The notes beneath the pieces were generated by a model that saw only the letters and a program-made list of their open reading frames with translations, was not told the origin of the DNA and ran no database searches. A stretch of 64,000 nt of DNA from positions 682,001-746,000 of the forward strand of contig NZ_LT629794.1 in the NCBI RefSeq assembly GCF_900106075.1, in the 5' to 3' direction. Of the stretch, positions 56,399-63,888 are shown piece after piece. The translations under genes were made by a program, and so were the position numbers. Position 1 is the stretch's first letter, and every line of letters begins with the position of its first letter. The DNA is from Polaribacter sp. Hel1_33_78. GTDB lineage: Bacteria; Bacteroidota; Bacteroidia; Flavobacteriales; Flavobacteriaceae.

Positions 56399-57379
56399 CT
56401 AAAACCACTTCTTTCTTTTAAAATACCAAACAGAAATAAGGGTAATAATTACCATAGCTGCTAGTAAAATAAAGTAGCTGTATTTAAATTTAAGTTCTGG
56501 AATATTCTCAAAGTTCATTCCGTAAATTCCTGCTAAAAAAGTTAACGGAATAAAAATGACGGATAAAATAGTCAATGTTTTCATTACTTCATTTAAACGA
56601 TGACCTTGTATACTAAAAATTAAATTTATTTTGCTTTCTAACTCTTGTAATTCAAAATCAATATTAGAAATCAAGTTGGTAGTTTGTTCTTTTAATTCGC
56701 TAAAATACTTCACCTCAAAACCATCAATTTCCATTTTTTCTAATTTAGTAATGGTATCTCTTAAGCTCAAAGTTGCTTTTTTAAAATTGAATAATTCTTG
56801 CTTTCTTTTTTCTACTAAAGAAGTAAATTCTGGAGTTGGTTTGATGTGCGTAGAGTTTAGCTTATCAGCACTTAGTTCTGCATTTTCTTCATAAGTGTCT
56901 TGATAATTATCAACAATAGATTCTAACAATAAAAACAATAAATAATCAGCTTTCTTCTTTCTAACAATACCTTTGTTTCCCCCTAAACGCTCCCGAATCC
57001 AATTAAAATAATCACCCGATTTTTCTTGAATAGACCATAAAAAATCCGAAGAAACAATAAAAATCATCTGTTCAGAATCTGATTTTTGACTTTCTGTTAT
57101 TAAAACACGTGTGGTAACAAATAATAAGTCATCTAACAAGATTACCTTGTTGGGATGCTCTTCATCACTCAATAATTTTATTAAAAAATCGTCTAATTTA
57201 TTTTGATAAATAACTTTTTTATAAGCTTCTTGGTAATGAATGCCATAGGTGTTTACCCATTTTATAACTCCTTTGTTTTCTGTTAATTTAATTTCTGAAA
57301 TTGCTGTAAAGTCAGTTTTTTCATAAATATTATTAGAATAGCTAATTAGGGATGTATTGTCTAAAAATTCATTTTCCAT
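56399..57379 (-). CDS. corA: CorA-family magnesium/cobalt channel
   Basis: A 326-residue homopentameric divalent-cation channel. A long cytoplasmic alpha/beta and helical funnel comes first, then two C-terminal spans with the selectivity signature IYGMNFENIP (YGMN) between them: LSVIFIPLTFLAGIYGMNF and YFILLAAMVIITLISVWYF. The basic end RKKWF follows. It imports Mg(II). It is a single gene, convergent with the hydrolase gene; no strong hairpin was seen between them. Confidence 0.92.
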   Translation of the reverse strand: MENEFLDNTSLISYSNNIYEKTDFTAISEIKLTENKGVIKWVNTYGIHYQEAYKKVIYQNKLDDFLIKLLSDEEHPNKVILLDDLLFVTTRVLITESQKSDSEQMIFIVSSDFLWSIQEKSGDYFNWIRERLGGNKGIVRKKKADYLLFLLLESIVDNYQDTYEENAELSADKLNSTHIKPTPEFTSLVEKRKQELFNFKKATLSLRDTITKLEKMEIDGFEVKYFSELKEQTTNLISNIDFELQELESKINLIFSIQGHRLNEVMKTLTILSVIFIPLTFLAGIYGMNFENIPELKFKYSYFILLAAMVIITLISVWYFKRKKWF

Positions 57380-57539
57380 CGTATAAAATAGTTGTAAATT
57401 TGATATATAAAGATACTTTTTAAATTAGAAAAAAAAGATTTTTAAAACGAAGAGTTTATGCACATAGTACAATTTCGCAATTTTTGTATTGCAAAAAAAA
57501 GGAGTCACAGAACATTTTCTCATAAAGTTTGTTCACATA

Positions 57540-57905
57540 ACTAGAATCGTTAGGTTTATATTCATTTTTTCTACTTCTAGCTTTTTAATGAGTTCTCCAG
57601 GTATCAATCCATAACGTTTTCAAATACTTTATTGAAATTGAACGGCTATTTAATCCTATAGTATATAAACTTCACTAATAGTTTTCAACTTTGTTCATTG
57701 CCGTTCTTAATTCGTGCCCGTCCATTAGTGGCATTCATAAATCGGTTAAGATAATGTTATACTATGTTTTTTAGCAAATTTTAATGTTTGTACTCGATCA
57801 AATGCGAACGTGCAGTTTAGTGTTGGAGATAATAATTCTTTTAGATAACCAATCATCTATATGCTGGCATCTATAATTAATTAGTTTTAAACGTGAGCAA
57901 TAAAT
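57540..57905 (-). pseudogene. Broken response-regulator receiver + AraC-HTH gene
   Basis: Read on the minus strand, a clear receiver domain survives in pieces: LIIDASI-stop-MIGYLKELLSPTLNC, then TFAFDRVQTLKFAKKHSIT, a frameshift, ILTDL-stop-MPLMDGHELRT and AMNKVENY-stop. A large internal loss follows, and then AraC-type helix-turn-helix remains: FNFNKVFEN, shift, YGLIPGELIKKLEVEK. The paired active-site acids are damaged (DD reads DA) and two in-frame stops are present. It was probably the regulator part of a hybrid two-component system. No working product is possible. On the minus strand it lies downstream of the remnants at 58-60 kb. Confidence 0.75.
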
Positions 57906-58218
57906 TATCGAAATTAAAAACAGAAAGTATGTTTCATGCTTATATATCATTTCGTTACTTCTTTCAGAATCGAATTCACAAAATATAAACTGAATAGAAA
58001 AGTCGTCAATATTTTATTAAGTATGCCTTCACTAGCAATAAATCATGCAAATTGTTAAAAGCAATATTTTTGTAACTAATGTAGTATTTGTTTTGTAGGA
58101 TAGTTATGTGCAGTTAAAAAAGACATATAACAAAGTATAAAAGTAATGTTAATCATGGAGCTAAAAATCACACACACTTTTAGTTGTTCTTCATTGTTTC
58201 TTTTCGTTATAAGCTATC
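57906..58218. other. Gene-free stretch
   Basis: No supported gene on either strand; it is probably eroded upstream sequence of the broken receiver gene. No hairpin terminator is clear. Confidence 0.5.
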
Positions 58219-58377
58219 TCAAATTTTATAGCCATAATCATTACTAATAATATTTTTGCCGAAAAAAAGTACCGCAGGTAATAATATAAAAAAAGCGACT
58301 GTAGCAACAAGTGCAATTAAAATACCTCCTGCAATAGCAGCTAGAGTTTCTGTTAGGTTATTTTTGTTATTTTTCAT
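58219..58377 (-). CDS. Tiny membrane protein, longer tandem copy
   Basis: A 52-residue ORF: MKNNKNNLTETLAAIAGGIL, a span of about 27 residues (LAAIAGGILIALVATVAFFILLPAVLFF), and the tail GKNIISNDYGYKI. A second, shorter version lies 239 bases upstream on the same strand, with the block ETLA-x-IAG-x-ILI-x-L-x-A-x-V-x-FFIL kept and clear DNA similarity that extends upstream of the start. Conservation of frame in both copies supports coding. The function is unknown; a short hydrophobic toxin-like peptide or a small membrane regulator are possibilities, not claims. Confidence 0.55.
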   Translation of the reverse strand: MKNNKNNLTETLAAIAGGILIALVATVAFFILLPAVLFFGKNIISNDYGYKI

Positions 58378-58775
58378 TCCCCTGTTTATTAGATTCTCTT
58401 ATTAGTTTATTTTAACAATTCTTATACTCTGCAGTAATAAAACGTTATTTTATGATTACAGTTTCGACTATTTCAGACTTGTTACGTCAAAGATATTTTA
58501 TAATGCCACCTTGTTCAATAGGATATTCTCTTAGTTTATAATCTAAAAATAAATCTTATTTCGTTTATCTATAAAATTTAGACGTATGCATTAATAATTT
58601 TCTGTGGGATTAGCATTACAATATGAAAAACGATACTACAGCAAAAAGTGTAATTAAAATACTTCCTGCAATAACGGCTAGAGTTTCTATTTTTTTATGT
58701 ATTTCTTTTTTCATTCCCTGTTTATTAAATTCTTTTATGAATATATTTTAACAATTCTTAAACTCTTCAGTTGCT
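58285..58775. repeat. Tandem duplication of a small gene with its upstream region
   Basis: Two diverged direct copies, about 58285-58440 and 58624-58775. Shared DNA includes GTGCAATTAAAATACCTCCT versus GTGTAATTAAAATACTTCCT, GCTAGAGTTTCT in both, CCTGTTTATTA in both, and TTTTAACAATTCTTA in both. Each copy covers the small ORF and about 60 bases ahead of its start. Confidence 0.75.
58616..58714 (-). CDS. Tiny membrane protein, shorter tandem copy
   Basis: A 32-residue ORF: MKKEIHKKIETLAVIAGSIL then ITLFAVVSFFIL and stop. It aligns with the first 32 residues of the 52-residue copy but ends at TAA where that one continues. It has a basic N-terminus and one span. It is either a real short paralog or the copy in decay. 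It lies directly downstream of the signal-peptidase-like remnant on the minus strand. Confidence 0.45.
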   Translation of the reverse strand: MKKEIHKKIETLAVIAGSILITLFAVVSFFIL

Positions 58776-59018
58776 AAAGTAAATTTTATATCTAATTAAG
58801 AATGTCACAATCATAACAATTAATAGCACAATCTTCCAAACAATCCTTGAATCTTCTGAAACAAAAATTTTATTACTTGGTATTTTAAGAGGTCCAAAAT
58901 TATCTAAATTCCAATTTTCTTTGAATATTTCTTGAACTATCGAGTTTTTATCCATTTTGCCGGCTGTTATGCATCTTAATTCAAATTTGTCTTTTTGAGT
59001 ATACCTAATCGAAAGCAA
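58767..59018 (-). pseudogene. Signal-peptidase-I-like remnant with C-terminal membrane span
   Basis: An 83-codon open frame whose only early start is TTG. FELRCITAGKMDK resembles the lysine block of S26 signal peptidases (usual pattern VKRCIG-x-PGD), but the catalytic lysine position reads L. NWNLDNFGPLKIPSNK then FVSEDSR resembles the DNFGPL-x-IP and GDNR...DSR blocks of Bacteroidetes LepB. The N-terminal part with the catalytic serine is missing. A hydrophobic span (IVWKIVLLIVMIVTFLI) ends it. It begins six bases after the response-regulator stop. Either a decayed peptidase or a repurposed small membrane protein. Confidence 0.5.
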
Positions 59019-59023
59019 AATTA

Positions 59024-59386
59024 TTATTGAATTTTATTTTTGATGACACTCACCAAATCATCAATATTTACTGGTTTCCTTAAATAATCTTCGGCTCCAA
59101 GATTCATACCAATTCTAATATCCCTTTTTTCGCCTTTTGCAGAAAGAAAAATTAATGGAATACTTTTTGTTTTCTTATTTTTATTCAGTTTTTCAAACAT
59201 TTCAAAACCGTTCATTTCTGGCATTAGTATATCAGAAATAATAAGATCTGGCTTTTCTTTTAAAGCCATTTTAAAACCAATTTCTCCATTTTCAGCCTGA
59301 AAAACGGCGTATCCCTCCATTGTTAGAATATCAAAAATTTCTTCTCTAATGGGTAATGTATCTTCAACTATTAAAATTTTATGCAT
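59024..59386 (-). CDS. CheY-like single-domain response regulator
   Basis: A 120-residue stand-alone receiver. Acid pocket D9 region (ILIVEDTLP), phospho-acceptor D52 in LIISDILMPEMNGFEMF, switch S82 (IFLSAKG) and K104 in YLRKPVN; all key residues are present, so it should be phosphorylated. There is no DNA-binding domain. Its start overlaps the end of the kinase gene by eight bases, so the two were built as a coupled pair, but that kinase is broken. It may now be driven by another kinase, or be on the way to loss. Confidence 0.88.
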   Translation of the reverse strand: MHKILIVEDTLPIREEIFDILTMEGYAVFQAENGEIGFKMALKEKPDLIISDILMPEMNGFEMFEKLNKNKKTKSIPLIFLSAKGEKRDIRIGMNLGAEDYLRKPVNIDDLVSVIKNKIQ

Positions 59387-60005
59387 AATATGTGTTTGGC
59401 TTTTTTGGAATTTTTACGATAAAGAAAGTTCCATTTCCAATATTTCTTTGAACAATTATTTTTCCTTCAATAACGTCTATGGCATCTTTTACAATCGATA
59501 ATCCAAGACCTGAGCCTTGAATTAAATCTACGTTTTTTTCTCTAGCAGAAGGTTTACATATATCTGAAAGCTCTGCTTTAGGAATTCCAATACCAAAATT
59601 GGTAACTGAAATAATGGTATAATTGTCTTCAGAAGAAAATTTTACAGCATTACTAAGTAGGTTTATAAAAATATTTCGTCCTAATTTTTCATCAATAAAA
59701 ATAGTTGCGTTTTTTAATTCTTCGGGATCAATTAATATTAATTTGTGCAAGTTTTTTATAGAATTACTTACTTCATCAACTATTTCAGACATAAAATCCC
59801 CTAGATTAATCTCTAATGGGTTGTATATATTTTTACTAGCTTCAGTCTGTCCAACAATTAAAATATCATCTAACAATTTAGTCATATGTAATACTTGATC
59901 TTCTATTCTCTTCAGTTTTTGTTTTATTTTACTTGGTTCCATATTTCTCCAATATTTTTTAATAGAGCCGGCAGCAAAGTTAATAGCAGATAAGGGCGTT
60001 CTAAA
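59379..60005 (-). pseudogene. Histidine kinase, 3' part only, phospho-site lost
   Basis: From the ATG at 59942 an open frame of 187 codons gives the end of the dimerisation helix and the ATP domain: N box NIFINLLSNAVKFS, G2 box GSGLGLSIVKD. The same frame continues upstream as FRTPLSAINFAAGSIKKYWRN to 60005, clearly the HisKA helix. There it breaks: the expected codons for H-E-F read AAT GAA, then two extra bases, then TTT (60013-60003), so the phospho-accepting histidine codon is changed and the frame is shifted. The G1 box reads NFGIGIP, without the usual aspartate. Phosphotransfer from this product is not expected. Confidence 0.82.
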
Positions 60006-60360
60006 GTTTCATTTTCCAATAAGGAAAGTTTATGAGTTCTCGAATTATTCCTGATCTTCCATTTTGACTTTTGTAGCAAACAAAATCTCCAATTTTCGGT
60101 TCCATTAGATTCGAAGCGACTCTTTTAGAATTCAGTTCTAAGGTTGATAAATTAGATGTTGTATTACTATAAACTTTAAAACCTTCTCCGACTCAAAATA
60201 TAATATTGCCTGAATAAAATTCCGAGAAAGATTAATGCAATTCTTAGAAATTTCTTAATCTTGGTGAATAACTGCTCATGTTTAAAGTTACTTTGTTATT
60301 ATGGCTTGTTCTTAGAATATCAAAAATAAGTGCTATTGGCTCGAATATTTTTTTACTTTT
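59998..60360 (-). pseudogene. Eroded coding remnant upstream of the kinase
   Basis: One minus-strand frame stays protein-like with only three internal stops: KIFEPIALIFDILRTS, NMSSYSPRLRNF-stop, SFSEFYSGNIIF-stop, then VGEGFKVYSNTTSNLS and KIGDFVCYKSQNGRSGIIRE, closing INFPYWKMKL-stop just where the kinase homology begins. It may be the eroded sensor/linker part of the same kinase or a different gene joined by deletion. No domain can be named. Confidence 0.4.
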
Positions 60361-60665
60361 ATGTTTATGTCATGCATTAAAAGTGTGAGGAAATTTGTTT
60401 AATTTATCATTAATTTTATGGCTGTTAAACGATAAAACTGAATAGTGAAACAATCCACTTATTTGAAAAGTGGACTGCTCATTAAATGGCTAAACTTCAA
60501 AATCATAAACCCCCACAGATTGGATTTTTACTGTTGCCAATTCTATATTTTTTTCTCCATGGGTCATGTTGGAATCCAATTATGAATTTTCATGGTAGAA
60601 AGATATCAATCCTTGTCTTAATCTTAAACAATAAAGTAAAATACGTTAAATTGTTACAAAAGAAC
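60361..60665. other. Stretch without a supported gene
   Basis: It contains a short hairpin TCCACTT/AAGTGGA (60454-60474) without a T run, and short open frames on both strands that do not look like known proteins. Confidence 0.5.
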
Positions 60666-60714
60666 TTCACGCCTAGGCGTGAATATGACCATTTTCACGC
60701 CTAGGCGTGAAAAT
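60666..60714. repeat. Twin perfect palindromes TTCACGCCTAGGCGTGAA
   Basis: The 18-base palindrome TTCACGCCTAGGCGTGAA occurs at 60666-60683 and again inside a 24-base perfect palindrome at 60691-60714. Centres are 28 bases apart. A degenerate third copy (15 of 18 bases) lies at 61100-61117, at the matching place beyond the end of the intact TPR regulator. The GC-rich cores stand out in this AT-rich region. They could be binding sites for a dimeric protein or, if transcribed, RNA hairpins. Confidence 0.9.
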
Positions 60715-60753
60715 TATTTGGTCTAAATTTATTGATAATTACTGTTTTATATA

Positions 60754-60945
60754 CTAGCCGTTGAAGCCCTTGATTCCTACTAGTAACAATGAAAATTTTT
60801 TATACTTGGATTCTTTAAGATTAAAATACTCTCACATTCTCGGAAGAGAAGAACCAATTCCATCAATACTTTAATAAACTTTATTAGAGATTTCTTTATT
60901 GGTAAGGACGGTGCTTTAAATTAATCATGTTGTGTATTAATTTTA
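60754..60945 (-). pseudogene. Decayed copy of the 3' end of the TPR/LuxR-like regulator
   Basis: Minus strand: TNKEISNKVY-stop-SIDGIGSSLPRM-stop, then EYFNLKESKYKKFSLLLVGI and KGFNG-stop. It lines up residue by residue with the C-terminus of the intact regulator at 61162-62805 (TNKEIAQKVFLSADGVGSS onward). There are two in-frame stops, and homology fades upstream near 60945. About 70 bases past the stop are also shared, including the palindrome. It cannot make the HTH. Confidence 0.88.
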
Positions 60946-60981
60946 TGCCCTTAGCATTATGTTTCAATAAGATTATCAGAT

Positions 60982-61025
60982 AAAATAAAACTCCACAAAC
61001 AAGATTGCTTGTAGAGTTTTATTTT
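60982..61025. terminator. Bidirectional terminator-like hairpin
   Basis: Outer stem AAAATAAAACTC/GAGTTTTATTTT (12 bp) with an inner ACAAG/CTTGT hairpin. It lies downstream of the intact TPR regulator (minus strand), between it and its decayed copy. T-rich bases on both sides. Confidence 0.7.
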
Positions 61026-61161
61026 GCTATAAATTATATTCAATAGAAATTACAACCATTGAGCGTTACATAAATTTCTTAAAATTGTTTTCAAAGTATT
61101 TCAGGCCTAAGGGTGAAAAGTTGCTTTGGGTAGAAATTATTTGTAATTATAGCGGTCTATG

Positions 61162-62805
61162 CTAGCTATTCGAGCGCTTGATTGTCTCCAGTAACAATGA
61201 AACTTTTTTATACTTCGATTCTTTGATATTAAAATACTCATACATTCTGCGAAGCGAAGAACCAACGCCATCTGCACTTAAAAAAACTTTCTGGGCAATT
61301 TCTTTATTGGTCATTACGGGCTCTACCAATAATACATTTAGCACCTTCCAATCGGTTTCATTTAATTTTCTTTTAATGGAGTGCTCAATTTTTTCTCTAA
61401 CCAGTTCAAATACAGTAGTAGCAGCTACAACTTGATTTGAACTGTTTTTGAGACGCATTATTTCATCCAACATTGCAGCTCGTATTGCTTTATCTTTTTT
61501 GGTTTTAGATCTAAAATAGAAAATAACACAAAAAATGAATAGGGCAGAAATTATGACTACGGCAAACGTTCTTTTAAGTTGTGTGATTTTGAGTGCTGCT
61601 TTTTCGTTTTCGCTTTTTAGTTTACTTTCAGAGATTCGATGCTCATAGTCTTGTTTTACCAATTCTCTCGTAACGGCTAAACGATCTATTTCTAAGTTTA
61701 TACTATCTTTATAAACAGTAGAGCGTTCGAGCATTTCTACAGCTAACTTTGAATTATTTTGTGACTTGTAGCCTTTGTAAAGTAGGTTGTATATGTCTTT
61801 TTTAATACTATAAAATCCATCATTAGGAAGACGGTTTAAAATAGCTTTTGCTTGTTTTAATGCAGAAGGTATATCCGTTTTAAAGGTAATTTCAGCAAGT
61901 ATGAATTCTGCCATATCTACATCCATTTCGGATTTAAGTTCTTTGCTAAGTGCTAAGTTTTTTTGAGCATAATTGGTTGCTTTGTCAAGTTGGTTTAACT
62001 TTGTATGTATTATCGCTAAAAATTTAGAAGAATCTTTCATTTTATACTTTATTTCGAGCGACGTAAAATGTTTGAACGCATTTTCAAAATAAATTAGAGC
62101 GTCTTCGTATAATTCTTTTTCAAGATAAACCCTTCCAATTAGCTCTTGATTATAAGCAAAAGATTGGTCGTTTGGAAAGTTATACGTATCATGAGCTGTT
62201 TGATATTGCTGAAAATATTCTAAAGCTAGGTCATAATTACCTAAATATAGATTGATATTGCCTAAATTTTGTAATACCCAGGCTGCCTCGCTATTCATTT
62301 TTAACTCCCTAAAAATAACCAATGCTTCATTTCCACTTTGAACTGCCTCTAAATACTTATATGTTTCCTGAAATAATAGTGCTTTTCTTGAAATTATTAT
62401 AGCTTCAAGATTACGTTTATTAAGCTCTTTTGCAATTACTAATGCATCATTGAATAGTCTTAAGCATTTTTCATACTCGCGCTTTGGTCCGTATATCAGT
62501 GCCGCTCTTATTAGAGATTTACAAATCTCTTCTTTATTATTGTTTTCCTCAGCGAGCTGTTTGTGGTAATTTATGGCTTTTAAAGTAGAATCTGGTTCTT
62601 TATAATAATACTTAAAAAACAAGGTGTCTAAAGCCATGAATCTCACAGAATCCGTTTGTTTTACATCTGTATAAATGATTCTAAGTGAATCACGTTGCGA
62701 ATACACTTTAGAAAAGGAAATACACACTAAGCAACATAAAACTAATTTAAGTTTTATGTTTGTAATATTATATCTATTCTTATTAATATGTCTAGGATTA
62801 ATCAT
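61162..62805 (-). CDS. TPR-repeat membrane regulator with LuxR-like C-terminal HTH
   Basis: A 547-residue signalling protein. Signal peptide/anchor (LKLVLCCLVCISFSKVYSQ, about 19-37); a periplasmic run of tetratricopeptide repeats (about 75-380, for example AAWVLQNLGNINLYLGNYDLALEYFQQYQ); a membrane span (FAVVIISALFIFCVIFYF, near 415-432); a cytoplasmic coiled coil (KAIRAAMLDEIMRLKNSS); and a C-terminal helix-turn-helix (LNETDWKVLNVLLVEPVMTNKEIAQKVF). It probably senses an envelope or peptide signal and binds DNA from the membrane. A decayed duplicate of its 3' end lies downstream. Confidence 0.87.
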   Translation of the reverse strand: MINPRHINKNRYNITNIKLKLVLCCLVCISFSKVYSQRDSLRIIYTDVKQTDSVRFMALDTLFFKYYYKEPDSTLKAINYHKQLAEENNNKEEICKSLIRAALIYGPKREYEKCLRLFNDALVIAKELNKRNLEAIIISRKALLFQETYKYLEAVQSGNEALVIFRELKMNSEAAWVLQNLGNINLYLGNYDLALEYFQQYQTAHDTYNFPNDQSFAYNQELIGRVYLEKELYEDALIYFENAFKHFTSLEIKYKMKDSSKFLAIIHTKLNQLDKATNYAQKNLALSKELKSEMDVDMAEFILAEITFKTDIPSALKQAKAILNRLPNDGFYSIKKDIYNLLYKGYKSQNNSKLAVEMLERSTVYKDSINLEIDRLAVTRELVKQDYEHRISESKLKSENEKAALKITQLKRTFAVVIISALFIFCVIFYFRSKTKKDKAIRAAMLDEIMRLKNSSNQVVAATTVFELVREKIEHSIKRKLNETDWKVLNVLLVEPVMTNKEIAQKVFLSADGVGSSLRRMYEYFNIKESKYKKVSLLLETIKRSNS

Positions 62806-62984
62806 TTTTTAAAAATTACTCGTTTTTAAGTTTGTTATGTAACAATCATGTTATTAAAAGTACTGAAATTTATTTGATTTGTTTTTTCGATTCTAATGAT
62901 TTAACAGTTGATTCAGTATGAGAATTCATCAATCATTTTTATGATATGATTTTCAAGGGATTGACTAAAGTGCTGAAACTTGAA

Positions 62985-63833
62985 TTAGATAATTTGTAAT
63001 TTTTTAAAATTTAAAGGCGTCATTTTCTTAATTTCTTTAAATTTTCTATTAAAATTAGAAATGTTATTAAAACCAGTAATATAAGCAATTTCATTGATAG
63101 ATATTTCTTTTTTAATCATAATTAGTTTACTAGCATTTTCAATTCGTATTTCATTTAAAAAATTGAAATACGTTTTATTTGTTCTGTTTTTAAAATATTT
63201 GCAAAAAGCATTTTTTGTCATGTTTGCTTTATTTGCGACTTCTTGCAAAGTTATTTTTTGATGATAATTTTCTAAGGTGTATTCAAAAATAGTACGCATC
63301 CGTTTTCCTTCCATATCAGAATATATTTTTTGATACACAAAACTAGAAAGTGGGGTTGTTTCTGATATAGCTAATAGTTGTAAGATTTCTAAGAAATGCA
63401 TAAATCGTTTTATTTTAGAAACCTTCTTCATTTGCAAGAAAATAAAAATGATCGCATCAATATTAGATTTTAAAACAAAACCGCGAGAAGATTTCTCAAA
63501 AAAAATATCAATTTCAGCAAACTCATCTAATTCAAAAAATGTTTCACCGAAAGAAGATTTTGTGAAAAACAAACTCAACATTTTAGATTTTTGTGCAACA
63601 TTTTTATCACTTTTAAAAGCATGCGGAATGTTACTTCCTATTACAAAAACACTGCCTTGAGTATAATTACAAATCTTATCGCCAATAAATAAAGTTCCGC
63701 TTCCTCTCTCTATAAAACTAATTTGAATTTCATCATGTTGATGTAGTTTATCATAAAATAAAATTTCAATATCTTCCTGATAAATCAATCCAATATTTGC
63801 TGGTTTCGGAATTTTAAATGGAAAAACTTTCAT
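62985..63833 (-). CDS. AraC-family transcription regulator
   Basis: A 282-residue cytosolic regulator. The N-terminal cupin domain binds a small ligand (HDEIQISFIERGSGTLFIGDK, then VIGSNIPHAF). The C-terminal AraC domain has two HTH motifs: ITLQEVANKANMTKNAFCKYFKNRT and ISINEIAYITGFNNISNFNRKFKEIKKMTPLNF. The cupin pattern with H-x-E and GSxIPHAF resembles sugar-responsive members. The target is unknown. A promoter box and a small palindrome lie just upstream. The remaining bases to the window end (63889-64000) hold no gene that I can support. Confidence 0.92.
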   Translation of the reverse strand: MKVFPFKIPKPANIGLIYQEDIEILFYDKLHQHDEIQISFIERGSGTLFIGDKICNYTQGSVFVIGSNIPHAFKSDKNVAQKSKMLSLFFTKSSFGETFFELDEFAEIDIFFEKSSRGFVLKSNIDAIIFIFLQMKKVSKIKRFMHFLEILQLLAISETTPLSSFVYQKIYSDMEGKRMRTIFEYTLENYHQKITLQEVANKANMTKNAFCKYFKNRTNKTYFNFLNEIRIENASKLIMIKKEISINEIAYITGFNNISNFNRKFKEIKKMTPLNFKKLQII

Positions 63834-63855
63834 CTCTACGAAATTTGTTTCAGTA

Positions 63856-63888
63856 TCTCATAATGAGAAGTTATATAATACAAAAATA
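63856..63888 (-). promoter_or_regulatory. Promoter box and palindrome before the AraC gene
   Basis: Minus-strand TATTTTTG (63888-63881) fits the minus-7 consensus, 47 bases before the ATG. Between it and the ATG lies the palindrome TCTCAT-A-ATGAGA (63856-63868), a possible autoregulatory operator or leader hairpin. Confidence 0.5.

Noticed and set aside
58441..58615. Coding remnant between the two tiny membrane genes (minus strand, reading DYKLREYPIEQGGIIKYL)
   Set aside because: Only about 20-30 codons, ends in stops, no recognisable family; insufficient to call a pseudogene.
60486..60704. A 72-codon plus-strand open frame running through both palindromes
   Set aside because: Its end is encoded by the palindrome itself (F-T-P-R-R-E then F-H-A), it resembles no protein I know, and it lies among decayed minus-strand genes. 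Treated as chance.
60666..60714. CRISPR-like array
   Set aside because: Only two close copies and one degenerate one, palindromic, spacer of 7 bases or less between the full palindromes; no cas genes.
57380..61161. Insertion sequence or prophage remnant as cause of the decay region
   Set aside because: No transposase or integrase block, no terminal inverted repeats and no target duplication were found; the repeats seen are local duplications of host genes.
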